DNA of 34,826 bases from Minisyncoccota bacterium (GCA_018061865.1 JAGOTH010000008.1:1-34826); one strand, 5' to 3'. Positions 23,060 through 30,588 are shown, numbered from the stretch's first letter. Notes: a model not told the origin generated them from the letters alone. Numbers and translations are program-made.

Positions 23060-23812
23060 TTATTTTTTGATTGTAACAAAACGCAAAGATTCTATGTTAA
23101 CAATTGGCTTCGCATAAATTATCTGAGTTGGGTCTCTCGGATCAAAAGAGATGTGAACGACTTCAGCCACAGGATACAGCTCATCGCTTGCTTTAAATAT
23201 TTTCATTTCAGGATAAGCAGTTACAGATCTTGGTACTTCAATAAAAAATCCATTATTTCCTCTTCCCTCCAAGTTAACTGGAGTTCCATCTTCAAGTTTA
23301 GCCTCAAAATTAGAAGAGGGAGAAGTATATAAAACTACTTCAGAAATACTCTTGTCAACAAAAGAAACTTTTCCAATTGGAGAAAACCCGCCAAAAACCT
23401 CTTCTCCCACAAAAACTCCGTCCTCTTCTCCAACACTAATTATTATTGTTCCAAATGGACTAGCAGAACTTCTGGTTAGAACTTCCGCCGAAATACCAGA
23501 AACTGAATTGCCTTCATAATTTTCAACATCAAGCTCTTCTTCAAGAACTGCAACTTTGGATTTCAATAATTCATTTTCAGATTTTAATTCTTTATTCTCA
23601 TCAAAAATAGATTTTTTAGAATTGAAAAAAATTACAATGTTTTCAAAACTTCCTCGAATCCCCTGGCCTAAGGATGAGAATATTGGAATTGAACGAAAGA
23701 AAGGAATTCGTAGAGAAGACAAGATTAGGATTAGTATAAAAAAAAGAACAACCTTGTAGAAGATTGAATTCTTATCTCTCTTTTTTCCAAAACTAATAAT
23801 TGTCCTTGCCAT
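23060..23812 (-). CDS. mreC: Rod shape-determining protein MreC
   Basis: A 250-residue MreC: short cytoplasmic N-terminus, one transmembrane helix (about 20-40, VVLFFILILILSSL), a coiled coil (about 65-95, ENKELKSENELLKSKVAVLEEE) and the two beta-barrel periplasmic region with the family's typical GTIIISVGEEDGVFVGEEV and IGKVSFVDKS. It links MreB filaments to the wall synthesis machinery. The start is the ATG at 23812, since the longer frame uses a TTG. It overlaps the end of mreB by 20 bases, suggesting coupled translation. No mreD or rodA follows; tgt does. Confidence 0.93.
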   Translation of the reverse strand: MARTIISFGKKRDKNSIFYKVVLFFILILILSSLRIPFFRSIPIFSSLGQGIRGSFENIVIFFNSKKSIFDENKELKSENELLKSKVAVLEEELDVENYEGNSVSGISAEVLTRSSASPFGTIIISVGEEDGVFVGEEVFGGFSPIGKVSFVDKSISEVVLYTSPSSNFEAKLEDGTPVNLEGRGNNGFFIEVPRSVTAYPEMKIFKASDELYPVAEVVHISFDPRDPTQIIYAKPIVNIESLRFVTIKK

Positions 23813-24836
23813 CTTCAAAAATTAAAACCTCCTTGTAATACTCAACATCATCCAGAATTATTCCTGTTCCCCGAGCCACAGCTGTAAGAGGATCTTCGGC
23901 AACAAAAACTGGAACTTGAATTATTTCAGACAAAAGAGAATCTATTCCTCTCAAAAGTGCCCCTCCTCCAACAAGGACAATTCCGCGCTTCATAACATCA
24001 GAAAGGATCTCTGGTGGAGTTGTTTCAATCACTTCTTTTATTCCATCAATCAAGTTTCCAATAGACGGAGCGATTGCTTCTTTTATATCAGCATCTGTAA
24101 TTAGAACTTCTCGAGGCAGTCCACTAATTAAGTCTCTTCCTCTAACTGGCAATTCTGAAGATTCATTTTCTGTTACAGTTGCGAGAGCAAGTTTTACCGC
24201 TTCGGCTGTTTTTTCTCCAATCAAAAGTTTGAACTCTTCTTTCAAATAAGAAATGATATCTGAATTAAGTTTGTCTCCAGCAATTTTCAGACTCTTTGAA
24301 CGAACAATTCCTCCGAGTGAAATAACCGCAATGTCAGTTGTTCCTCCTCCAATATCAATCACCATTGATCCAACTGGATCTTTTATTGGCATTCGAATTC
24401 CAATAGCGGAAGCCATCGGTTCTTCAACGATATAAACTTCTCTTGCCCCAGCACTTCTAGCTGCGTCATAAACTGCACGAGTTTCAACATTTGTAATTCC
24501 AGTCGGAACTCCCACGACAACTCTCGGACGAAGAAGTTTCTTTGAAATTTTTTCTGCTTTGTTGATTAGATAAGTCAGCATTTCTTCTGTAACTTCAAAA
24601 TCAGAAATAACTCCATCAACAATTGGTCTAACTGCTTTTATGTGTCCCGGAGTTCTTCCGAGCATGTCTCGTGCCTCAGTTCCCACCGCAACGATTTGGT
24701 CTGTCTTTGTATTAACGGCAACAACAGAAGGTTCGTTAATTACGATTCCATGCCCTTTCAAATAAACCAGCGTGTTTGCGGTTCCAAGATCAATACCTAT
24801 ATCGTTTGAAAATTTGTTAATTACTTTTTTGAACAT
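23793..24836 (-). CDS. mreB: Rod shape-determining protein MreB
   Basis: A 347-residue actin-like ATPase. GIDLGTANTLVYLKG (phosphate 1), VIDIGGGTTDIAVISLGG (phosphate 2) and GGGALLRGIDSLL (adenosine site) are intact. It forms membrane-associated filaments that direct lateral wall growth, so the cell is probably rod-shaped. The start is the ATG at 24836, 1 base after the proS stop; the longer frame begins in proS. It overlaps mreC at its end. Confidence 0.97.
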   Translation of the reverse strand: MFKKVINKFSNDIGIDLGTANTLVYLKGHGIVINEPSVVAVNTKTDQIVAVGTEARDMLGRTPGHIKAVRPIVDGVISDFEVTEEMLTYLINKAEKISKKLLRPRVVVGVPTGITNVETRAVYDAARSAGAREVYIVEEPMASAIGIRMPIKDPVGSMVIDIGGGTTDIAVISLGGIVRSKSLKIAGDKLNSDIISYLKEEFKLLIGEKTAEAVKLALATVTENESSELPVRGRDLISGLPREVLITDADIKEAIAPSIGNLIDGIKEVIETTPPEILSDVMKRGIVLVGGGALLRGIDSLLSEIIQVPVFVAEDPLTAVARGTGIILDDVEYYKEVLIFEDGKDNY

Positions 24837-24837
24837 A

Positions 24838-26298
24838 TTAATACGCTTTTGCAAAGATTACTCGGCCCTCTGAAGGATTTCCAGTTTTTATACAAATACC
24901 TGTTTCTTCTTCTCTGTTAAATGGAATACATCTTATTGTTGCACCTGTTTCTTCTTTTATTTTACTTTCTGTTTCTGAAGAGCCATCCCAATGAGCCAAA
25001 ACAAAATTTCCTGCTTCAATTTCTTTTGCAAAGTCATCCCAAGAATCAACAACTTTTGTTTTTTGTTTTTGGAATTCTAATGCTCGATTAAAAAGATCTG
25101 ATTGGATTGTATTAAGAAGAGTAGGAATTTCTTCAGATATCTTGTTTATCAAGACATCAAATTTCTCTCCTATGTCCCGGCGAACAACAACAATTTTTTC
25201 AGCCAACAAATCTTTTGGCCCAATTTCAATTCTAATAGGTACTCCTTTTCTTTCCCATTCATAAAATTTTTCTCCTGGACGAAGATCACGTTGATCTACT
25301 TTACAACCATAACCAAGTCCTTCTATTGTTTTTTTAATTTTTTGAGACTCTTCTATTATTTTCTCATCTCCCTCTTTTCCTAAAAGGATAGGAATAATAA
25401 CAACCGCAGTTTGAGCCATCTTAGGTGGCAGAACCAATCCCTTGTCATCACTGTGAGTCATTATGAGTCCTCCGATTGATCGAGTTGAAAGTCCCCAGCT
25501 AGTTTGCCAACCAAACTTCAACTCATTGTTTTCATCTAAATATTTAATACCAAAAGCCTTTGCAAAATGATCTCCAAGGTTATGAGAAGTTGCAAACTGC
25601 AAAGCTTTTCCATCTTGCATCATTGCTTCACAAGAATAAGTTTTCAGTGCCCCAGCAAATTTTTCAGATTCTGTTTTTTGTCCCAAAATAACAGGAATAG
25701 CCATATAGTTCTCAGAAAAATCTCTATAAACTTCTAGCATCATTCTAGCTCTATCATCCGCATCTTTTTCATCCTTGTGAACAGTGTGACCTTCTTGCCA
25801 GAGAAATTCTGTTGTTCTAAGAAACAATCTTGTTCGCATTTCCCATCTAACAACATTAGCCCATTGATTTATAAGAAGTGGCAAATCTCTATAAGAATGA
25901 ATCCATCCAGAAAAAACTTCATACATTATAGTTTCTGAAGTTGGCCTAATAACAAGACGTTCTTCGAGTTCTTTTCCACCGGCATGAGTTACAACTGCAA
26001 CCTCTGGAGCAAAACCCTCCACGTGATCAGCTTCTTTTTTTAGAAGTCTCTCCGGAATCAAAAGCGGAAAGTAAGCATTATCAACTCCAGTTTGTTTAAA
26101 TTTTTCATCTAAAACTTTTTGGATTCTTTCCCAGATTGCATAACCGTATGGCTTTATAACCATAGACCCCTTGGCAGGACCGTATTCTGCAAGTTCAGCA
26201 ACTTTAATAATATCCAGATACCACTCTGAATAATCTTCACTTCTTGGGGTTATATAGAAAGAATTCTCGCCCTTTTCTTGGTCGCTGATTTTAGACAT
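24838..26298 (-). CDS. proS: Prolyl-tRNA synthetase, archaeal/eukaryote-type (no editing insert)
   Basis: A 486-residue class II synthetase that charges tRNA-Pro. Motif 2 region RPTSETIMYEVFSGWI with VVRWEMRTRLFLRTTEF, motif 3 region GLSTRSIGGLIMTHSDDKG, an anticodon-binding domain (about 285-385) and a C-terminal zinc-type domain ending in FAKAY. It lacks the INS editing domain of the long bacterial form, and the C-terminal Tyr is the mark of the archaeal/eukaryotic type. This form is common in reduced genomes. It heads proS-mreB-mreC-tgt with 1-base spacing to mreB and is divergent from rpsB. Confidence 0.96.
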   Translation of the reverse strand: MSKISDQEKGENSFYITPRSEDYSEWYLDIIKVAELAEYGPAKGSMVIKPYGYAIWERIQKVLDEKFKQTGVDNAYFPLLIPERLLKKEADHVEGFAPEVAVVTHAGGKELEERLVIRPTSETIMYEVFSGWIHSYRDLPLLINQWANVVRWEMRTRLFLRTTEFLWQEGHTVHKDEKDADDRARMMLEVYRDFSENYMAIPVILGQKTESEKFAGALKTYSCEAMMQDGKALQFATSHNLGDHFAKAFGIKYLDENNELKFGWQTSWGLSTRSIGGLIMTHSDDKGLVLPPKMAQTAVVIIPILLGKEGDEKIIEESQKIKKTIEGLGYGCKVDQRDLRPGEKFYEWERKGVPIRIEIGPKDLLAEKIVVVRRDIGEKFDVLINKISEEIPTLLNTIQSDLFNRALEFQKQKTKVVDSWDDFAKEIEAGNFVLAHWDGSSETESKIKEETGATIRCIPFNREEETGICIKTGNPSEGRVIFAKAY

Positions 26299-26353
26299 AT
26301 ATAAGAAGATATTATCCTAAAAACCCACTATAAACAACTCATTTAATAGATAC

Positions 26354-26381
26354 TTGAATTTTTCCCTATTTCTGTTATATT
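26354..26381 (+). promoter_or_regulatory. Promoter of rpsB-tsf
   Basis: TTGAAT (26354-26359), 16-base spacer, TATATT (26376-26381). Transcription would start near 26388, leaving a leader of about 155 bases, far longer than most leaders in this window. Confidence 0.55.
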
Positions 26382-26387
26382 AAAAGC

Positions 26388-26543
26388 AGTTCCGTGGGAT
26401 GCGCTAGAGGCCCTCAATCGAGGGTATTTAATTTCTCTGGACGTCTTGTCAGGAGGCTGAAATGCTTATGAACGGGACGACTCTTCAGTCGTGAAGGGTT
26501 ATTAATTAACAAGAGCTCATTAGAGCTTAAATTTAAGTACAAT
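26388..26543 (+). promoter_or_regulatory. Structured rpsB leader (candidate autoregulatory element)
   Basis: About 155 bases with hairpins CCCTC-aatc-GAGGG (26411-26424) and ACGACT-cttc-AGTCGT (26477-26492) and a perfect AGGAGG at 26451-26456 used by a short upstream ORF. The rpsB ATG itself lacks a visible Shine-Dalgarno sequence. Control of rpsB-tsf by S2 binding to its leader is known in other bacteria; that it applies here is inferred. Confidence 0.5.
26462..26494 (+). CDS. Ten-codon upstream ORF in the rpsB leader
   Basis: MLMNGTTLQS then TGA. AGGAGG lies 5 bases before its ATG, the best ribosome-binding site in the region. The last six codons form the 26477-26492 hairpin, so ribosome passage would open it. 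It ends 49 bases before rpsB. It may be a leader peptide, or the AGGAGG may be part of a protein-binding site. Confidence 0.4.
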   Translation: MLMNGTTLQS

Positions 26544-27206
26544 ATGCAACACACAGTTGATGAATTGGTGAAGGCTGGTGCACATTTCGGGTATAACAAA
26601 TCTCGAAGACACCCATCTATCGCCCCATATGTATACTCAGTAAAAAACGGAGTAGACATAATAAACCTAGAGAAGACAATTGAATCTCTAGAAGAAATGA
26701 AGAAATTTTTAGCTGATTTCAAAGGAAAAAACGTTCTACTAGTTGGAACAAAGCCAGAAGCAATTAGAGCCATCGACAATGCGGCAATGAAAACAGGATC
26801 TGCTTTCGTTAGCCAAAGATGGGTTGGAGGACTTCTAACAAACTGGAGCGAAATGAAGAAAAGAGTTTCAAAGCTCGTAGACTTCAAAGATAAGAGAGAC
26901 AAAGGAGAACTTGGAATTTTTACAAAAAAAGAACAACTAGAAATCGTAAAAAATATTGGAAGAATGGAAGTTAACTTCATCGGAGTAGTTGGAATAGAAA
27001 AACAACCAGAAGTTCTTATCGTTATCGATCCAAAGAAAGAACATGTAGCCGTAAAAGAAGCTTTCCAACTAGGAATTCCTGTTGTGGCTCTTGCAAACAC
27101 AGACTGTAGTATCAAAGGTATAAGAGTTGCAGTTGTAGCAAACGACGCCAGTGTTCCAAGTATTGAATATTTTATGAGTGTAGTAACTGAGGCGCTTTCT
27201 CAATAA
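26544..27206 (+). CDS. rpsB: 30S ribosomal protein S2
   Basis: A 220-residue S2, slightly shorter than the usual 230-250. It has the start VDELVKAGAHFGYNKSRRHP, INLEKTIESLEEM, the coiled-coil insertion region (MKKRVSKLVDFKDKRDKGEL) and the end VVALANTDCSIKGI. S2 joins the 30S subunit late near the head-body hinge. It is the first main gene of rpsB-tsf, preceded by the structured leader; tsf follows after 15 bases. Confidence 0.97.
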   Translation: MQHTVDELVKAGAHFGYNKSRRHPSIAPYVYSVKNGVDIINLEKTIESLEEMKKFLADFKGKNVLLVGTKPEAIRAIDNAAMKTGSAFVSQRWVGGLLTNWSEMKKRVSKLVDFKDKRDKGELGIFTKKEQLEIVKNIGRMEVNFIGVVGIEKQPEVLIVIDPKKEHVAVKEAFQLGIPVVALANTDCSIKGIRVAVVANDASVPSIEYFMSVVTEALSQ

Positions 27207-27221
27207 ACGAAGCAAATAAAT

Positions 27222-27998
27222 ATGATAACAGCAGATGATGTAAAAAAGCTTAGAGATATAACAGGTGTTTCTGTTATGCAATGCCGAAAGGCTCTTGAAG
27301 AAGCTGAAGGTGACTTCGCTCAAGCTAAAAAAATCTTAGAGAGAAACCAGGGAGCTGCTGCAGCTAAAAAGGCTGACAGAATGACCAAAGACGGACTCGT
27401 TGTTGTTGTAGAGAAAGACGGAAAAGCATTGGGAGTAGAACTTCTATGTGAGACAGACTTCGTGGCAAGAAATGAAGACTTCGTAAAAGGAGCAACTGAC
27501 ATTGCAAACAAAGGACTAGAGTCTGGAGTTGATGAAGCAAAGAAATACGCTGAAGAAGTGATTCCTAGCTTAATCCAAAAGATTGGAGAAAACATTCAAC
27601 TCGGAGATGTAGTAGAAGTGTCCGCTGACCATGTTGGAGTATATGTTCATGGAGGTAAAAAAGCTTCAATCATAGGACTAAAGGGTGGAAGCAAGGAATT
27701 GGCGAAAGATATTGCGATGCACGCCACAGCAATGGGACCTCGATATATCAAAAAAGAAGATATTAGCGATGAGGACAGAACAGACATGATGAAGGTCTTT
27801 GAAAAAGAAGTAGCGGAATCTGGAAGACCAGATGACATTAAAGCAAAAATGCTTGAAGGAAAGATGAATACTCACTTTGCTTCTCTTACACTTGTAGAAC
27901 AAGACTTCATAAAAGACCCATCAAAAACTGTTAAAAAACTATTGGAAGAAAAAAGCGCAGATGTAGTATCATATACTTACCTGTCAGTAGGTTTATAA
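27222..27998 (+). CDS. tsf: Elongation factor Ts
   Basis: A 258-residue nucleotide-exchange factor for EF-Tu. The N-terminal UBA-like domain DDVKKLRDITGVSVMQCRKALEEAEGDF contains the family's KxLRxxTGxxxMxCKxAL pattern, seen here in pieces. The TDFVARNEDF box (about 80-90) and a core domain with IAMHATAMGPRYI follow. The length is slightly short, as in small genomes. The start ATG follows the rpsB stop by 15 bases, and a membrane-protein gene follows after 10. Confidence 0.97.
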   Translation: MITADDVKKLRDITGVSVMQCRKALEEAEGDFAQAKKILERNQGAAAAKKADRMTKDGLVVVVEKDGKALGVELLCETDFVARNEDFVKGATDIANKGLESGVDEAKKYAEEVIPSLIQKIGENIQLGDVVEVSADHVGVYVHGGKKASIIGLKGGSKELAKDIAMHATAMGPRYIKKEDISDEDRTDMMKVFEKEVAESGRPDDIKAKMLEGKMNTHFASLTLVEQDFIKDPSKTVKKLLEEKSADVVSYTYLSVGL

Positions 27999-28008
27999 AA
28001 TTTGTAAA

Positions 28009-28398
28009 ATGTGGGCATTTATAATAATCTTTTTAATATCTCTAATTGCTCTTGGACTCCTAATTGGGGTTCAGGCTTTAAGAATAAAAAAGGGTAAAGT
28101 TTCCACAAGATACGAATTTGATCTTTCAAAAGTTGAAGATGCTTTCTTTAAGAAAACAAAAAGGTTAGCAAAAATAACAAAGTTAATTTCAAAAGCTTTA
28201 GTTATGATGTTAATCTTCAAATTAGTAAAAACTTGGGCGAAAGTAGTTGGAAATGTAAACGCTCATGTAAGAAGAAAGTATCCTCACATTTCTTATGTTT
28301 TAGGAGAAAAACCTAAAACCGATATAGAAAAGACAGCTCCCTCTTCAGAATTTCTTTCGAGTGTAAAAGAGCACAAAGAAGAGATCCGAAGAAACTAA
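28009..28398 (+). CDS. Small membrane-anchored protein, 129 aa
   Basis: One N-terminal transmembrane helix (MWAFIIIFLISLIALGLLIG), a basic linker, an amphipathic helix region (KLISKALVMMLIFKLVKTWAKVVGNV, possibly a second membrane contact) and a charged tail (SSEFLSSVKEHKEEIRRN). I do not recognise it. It starts 10 bases after tsf and is probably cotranscribed with rpsB-tsf. Confidence 0.65.
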   Translation: MWAFIIIFLISLIALGLLIGVQALRIKKGKVSTRYEFDLSKVEDAFFKKTKRLAKITKLISKALVMMLIFKLVKTWAKVVGNVNAHVRRKYPHISYVLGEKPKTDIEKTAPSSEFLSSVKEHKEEIRRN

Positions 28399-28406
28399 AA
28401 CTTGCC

Positions 28407-28437
28407 GGAAATCGTTTTATGAAATAGAATGATTTCC
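28407..28437 (+). terminator. Inverted repeat after the rpsB-tsf operon
   Basis: GGAAATC (28407-28413) and GATTTCC (28431-28437), 9 bases after the stop. There is no strong T-run, so termination is only possible. Confidence 0.4.
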
Positions 28438-28442
28438 AGCAC

Positions 28443-28452
28443 ACGCCACTTT
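28443..28452 (+). repeat. Possible 5' fragment of tRNA-Thr
   Basis: ACGCCACTTT is identical to the first bases around the tRNA-Thr start (28603-28612) and is followed by CAG-containing sequence. Ten bases could be chance. Confidence 0.3.
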
Positions 28453-28453
28453 T

Positions 28454-28542
28454 CAGCCAGAGGCTGATCCGTCCTCCGGCGGAAGCTCAGCCCCGACGTC
28501 CCGCCTTGGCGGGAGTGCGGGGAGCCGACTGAAACGTCGGCT
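28454..28542. repeat. GC-rich cluster of hairpins
   Basis: CAGCC-aga-GGCTG (28454-28466), TCCG/CGGA (28468-28483), CCCGCC-tt-GGCGGG (28500-28513) nested in CCCC/GGGG (28491-28522), and AGCCGAC-tgaaac-GTCGGCT (28523-28542). CCGACGT (28493-28499) can also pair with ACGTCGG (28534-28540), giving alternative folds. It is unusually GC-rich for this genome and lies between rpsB-tsf and tRNA-Thr. Confidence 0.7.
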
Positions 28543-28575
28543 TTGGTATAGTAATGTTGGATTAATTTGAAACTT

Positions 28576-28601
28576 TATATTAGTATGTAAATACTAATAT
28601 A
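28576..28601. repeat. Perfect 11-bp inverted repeat before tRNA-Thr
   Basis: TATATTAGTAT-gtaa-ATACTAATATA, ending 3 bases before the tRNA. It occupies the place where a -10 region should lie, with TTGAAA (28567-28572) upstream. It may be an operator or a leader hairpin. Confidence 0.7.
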
Positions 28602-28604
28602 AAC

Positions 28605-28680
28605 GCCACTTTAGCTCAGTTGGTAGAGCAACGCTTTTGTAAAGCGAAGGTCCCCGGTTCGAGTCCGGGAAGTGGCTCCA
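28605..28680 (+). tRNA. tRNA-Thr (anticodon UGU)
   Basis: Full cloverleaf: acceptor GCCACTT/AAGTGGC, D-arm GCTCAGTTGGTAGAGC, anticodon loop TTTGTAA (TGT), T-arm CCCGG-TTCGAGT-CCGGG, discriminator T, and CCA encoded. The anticodon stem has an A-A mismatch at its base. Confidence 0.95.
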
Positions 28681-28720
28681 AGATAAAAGTAGATAAAATT
28701 TAAATCATAAAACTAATGAA

Positions 28721-28784
28721 GAGGTCCCCCCAGTTCCTTGTCCGCCAAAGCTTTAGCGACGGCGGAGAGTCCGGGAAGTGGCTC
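28721..28784 (+). repeat. tRNA-Thr 3' fragment split by a palindromic element
   Basis: GAGTCCGGGAAGTGGCTC at 28767-28784 repeats the tRNA-Thr 3' end (28661-28678) exactly, 106 bases downstream. AGGTCCCC at 28722-28729 resembles the preceding AGGTCCCCGG of the tRNA. Between them lies a palindromic insert with arms TCCGCC (28741-28746) and GGCGGA (28761-28766). Confidence 0.7.
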
Positions 28785-28790
28785 AAAATA

Positions 28791-28817
28791 AAAATCCCGA
28801 CCTAGGTCGGGATTTTT
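28791..28817. terminator. Bidirectional terminator after tRNA-Thr
   Basis: ATCCCGAC-CTAG-GTCGGGAT forms a 20-base perfect palindrome flanked by A4 and T5. Confidence 0.85.
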
Positions 28818-28825
28818 AATATAAA

Positions 28826-28846
28826 ACAAAAAAGGCCCGGAGGCCT
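28826..28846 (-). terminator. Intrinsic terminator of the 44-aa gene
   Basis: On the minus strand AGGCC-tccg-GGCCT then TTTTTTGTTTT. The hairpin starts in the TAG stop codon of the small gene. Confidence 0.8.
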
Positions 28847-28979
28847 ATTTATTATTAGTTTTTTTGGCAAAAAATCCTTTTCGGAATTTGCCATTTTGGA
28901 TATTCTTTGTGTTTTGAATACTTTTTTTACCACCTTTGTTCATGTATTTTTTCATGAACTCCTTTGTCCGTCCTCCCAT
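28845..28979 (-). CDS. Small, highly basic protein, 44 aa
   Basis: The sequence starts MGGRTKEFMKKYMNKGGKK and ends KFRKGFFAKKTNNK: Lys/Arg/Gly/Asn-rich, with very few acidic residues. It has no signal peptide or membrane segment. Charge and size would suit a nucleic-acid- or ribosome-binding protein, but no family is recognised. A terminator at its stop and its own ATG 38 bases after the M23 peptidase stop on the same strand support expression. Confidence 0.55.
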   Translation of the reverse strand: MGGRTKEFMKKYMNKGGKKSIQNTKNIQNGKFRKGFFAKKTNNK

Positions 28980-29017
28980 CTTTTTAAATTTTTCTTTAAT
29001 ATATCAGAAAATACTTT

Positions 29018-29818
29018 TTAGTCAAACATATCATTAAACATCTCCATAAAAAGGAGCGGATCTGTTTGCTCTCCCGAAATTCTGATACCGAAGTGTAAAT
29101 GAGGGCCCGTGACATTCCCAGTGTTCCCTGTTGCGCCAATAACCTGACCCGCAACTACCCTGTCCCCTTTTTTAACTGCAAAATCAGACTGGTGTAAGTA
29201 AAAAGAAATTATCCCAGCACCGTGATCGATCACGGTAGTCCCACCATAGCGGAAGAACTCTCCAACTTCGATAACTACTCCGTCGCCTATTGAATAAATT
29301 GGCGTTCCAATCGAGGCTGTAAAATCAACTCCCTTGTGCCACCAAGTCTCTCCTCCCTTTTTTCTCAGTTTGGCATATCGGGAATAAACATCCATTTGGC
29401 TGAGTGGACCAACAAATTTTCCACTAAACAACGGCTCATATTTGTGAGCCAGACAAAGGGAATCAAAATGCTTCTCAACAATTTCTGATTTGATTTCAAA
29501 CTCAGTTTTTATAGTATCTTCTTTCGTCTCCCCTGGTCTGTCTGCAACTTGGAATATCCCAAGCTCATTACCCTCTTCATCGCAAACGTCATAGCTTCCA
29601 ACCCTTGCGTCGAGGTCTGGCGACCAAAAAATATACCTTCCTCCATTTACTTCGATAATAGGCAAAAAGTCTTCTTCAATATAAACAAAACTTCCCCTGT
29701 CCCCTTTTATCTCAATAAGAAGTGGCTCTCCCTGTAAAATCTGATTTGAGGAAAAATAAATACTCCCACCAAAACAACTCAAAGGTAACAACAACCAAAA
29801 GATTATTAGATTTTTCAT
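29018..29818 (-). CDS. Secreted M23 (LytM-like) peptidase
   Basis: A 266-residue exported zinc endopeptidase that cuts peptide cross-links in peptidoglycan. A signal peptide (LIIFWLLLPLSCFGGS) is followed by a beta-rich N-terminal domain (about 18-105) that may position the enzyme, and an M23 domain (about 155-260). The domain shows WWHKGVDF (His and Asp ligands), a GxPIYSIGDGVV strand, and GPHLHFG with the HxH motif. All zinc ligands are present, so it should be active, unlike EnvC/NlpD-type activators. It ends 38 bases before the small basic peptide gene, so the two may share a transcript. Confidence 0.9.
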   Translation of the reverse strand: MKNLIIFWLLLPLSCFGGSIYFSSNQILQGEPLLIEIKGDRGSFVYIEEDFLPIIEVNGGRYIFWSPDLDARVGSYDVCDEEGNELGIFQVADRPGETKEDTIKTEFEIKSEIVEKHFDSLCLAHKYEPLFSGKFVGPLSQMDVYSRYAKLRKKGGETWWHKGVDFTASIGTPIYSIGDGVVIEVGEFFRYGGTTVIDHGAGIISFYLHQSDFAVKKGDRVVAGQVIGATGNTGNVTGPHLHFGIRISGEQTDPLLFMEMFNDMFD

Positions 29819-29846
29819 AGATCAATTTTTCTTTATTATAGCAAAT

Positions 29847-29876
29847 AAAAAAAGCCCCCGATTTTACTCGAGGGCT
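29847..29876 (-). terminator. Intrinsic terminator of the 202-aa secreted protein gene
   Basis: AGCCC/GGGCT outer and CGA/TCG inner arms, with T-run on the minus strand (AAAAAAA at 29847-29853 on plus). Confidence 0.8.
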
Positions 29877-29899
29877 TTACCTACATAAATACATTTACA

Positions 29900-30508
29900 T
29901 TACTTGTTTTGCACCCATACCCAGCCACCGAAGGCTTGAAAAACCCATTTTCCGTTTGTCTCACCTGTTGGACTTGTTCCGGCTTTAATAAATTTAACAT
30001 TGGCACCAAGATCTGTAAGTGAAGCAGTTTCCTTGTCCATCACCTCATAAGATGTCACAATTGCAACTTCATATGTTTTGAATGACTCAAAACCGTCTTC
30101 TTCAAGATACTTAGACCATTGTTTTTTAAGCTTCGAATGCCAATCAGTAAGTGGGTCAATAATAGCTCCCTTTATCATAACCACTTTTCCAGAGTCAGTT
30201 GATGACTGGATAGTGTCACGAAGCTTCTGATCGTCAAAGATGTAAATTACACCTGAAGCTCTTCCCGGAAAGCCAACCAATTGATTATCTTCCAAAACCG
30301 TGAAATATATTGGAGTAATAGAGTCTTTTCCAAAAACACGGTCTTTTATGATTTTACCAAACGGGAGTATGTTCTCCACATAACTTCCCTGTAAAACACC
30401 AGAAACCACAGTCGCCTGTTTTTTCTTAGCTGCCTGAGCTGTAGCGGGTTGAATAAATAATGTAAGCAGTGTAAACACTGCGATAATTGCAAAGATCATT
30501 TTTTTCAT
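29900..30508 (-). CDS. Secreted hypothetical protein, 202 aa
   Basis: Start at the ATG at 30508. A signal peptide (MIFAIIAVFTLLTLFIQPATAQA) is followed by a Lys-rich mature N-terminus (AKKKQATVVSGVLQGSY) and an alpha/beta domain with ITPIYFTVLEDNQLVGFPGR and IDPLTDWHSKLKKQW. It ends in GGWVWVQNK, an aromatic-rich tail. I do not recognise it. The longer frame starting at 30565 overlaps the promoter and is rejected. It is a single gene with a consensus promoter, divergent from the 145-aa gene. Confidence 0.75.
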   Translation of the reverse strand: MKKMIFAIIAVFTLLTLFIQPATAQAAKKKQATVVSGVLQGSYVENILPFGKIIKDRVFGKDSITPIYFTVLEDNQLVGFPGRASGVIYIFDDQKLRDTIQSSTDSGKVVMIKGAIIDPLTDWHSKLKKQWSKYLEEDGFESFKTYEVAIVTSYEVMDKETASLTDLGANVKFIKAGTSPTGETNGKWVFQAFGGWVWVQNK

Positions 30509-30527
30509 AATTTGTAAATTTGTATAT

Positions 30528-30556
30528 ATTATAGCGTATTTAAGTGATTTAGTCAA
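30528..30556 (-). promoter_or_regulatory. Promoter of the 202-aa secreted protein gene
   Basis: Minus strand TTGACT (30551-30556), 17-base spacer, TATAAT (30528-30533). Start near 30521 gives a leader of about 13 bases. Confidence 0.75.
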
Positions 30557-30588
30557 TAGCCCCAAATACCCTTATTTTATGGCTTTTA

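Noticed and set aside
26414-27115. Long minus-strand ORF (233 codons) opposite rpsB
   Set aside because: It is a shadow of the S2 coding strand; its translation is Ser/Phe-rich low-complexity and S2 is unmistakable.
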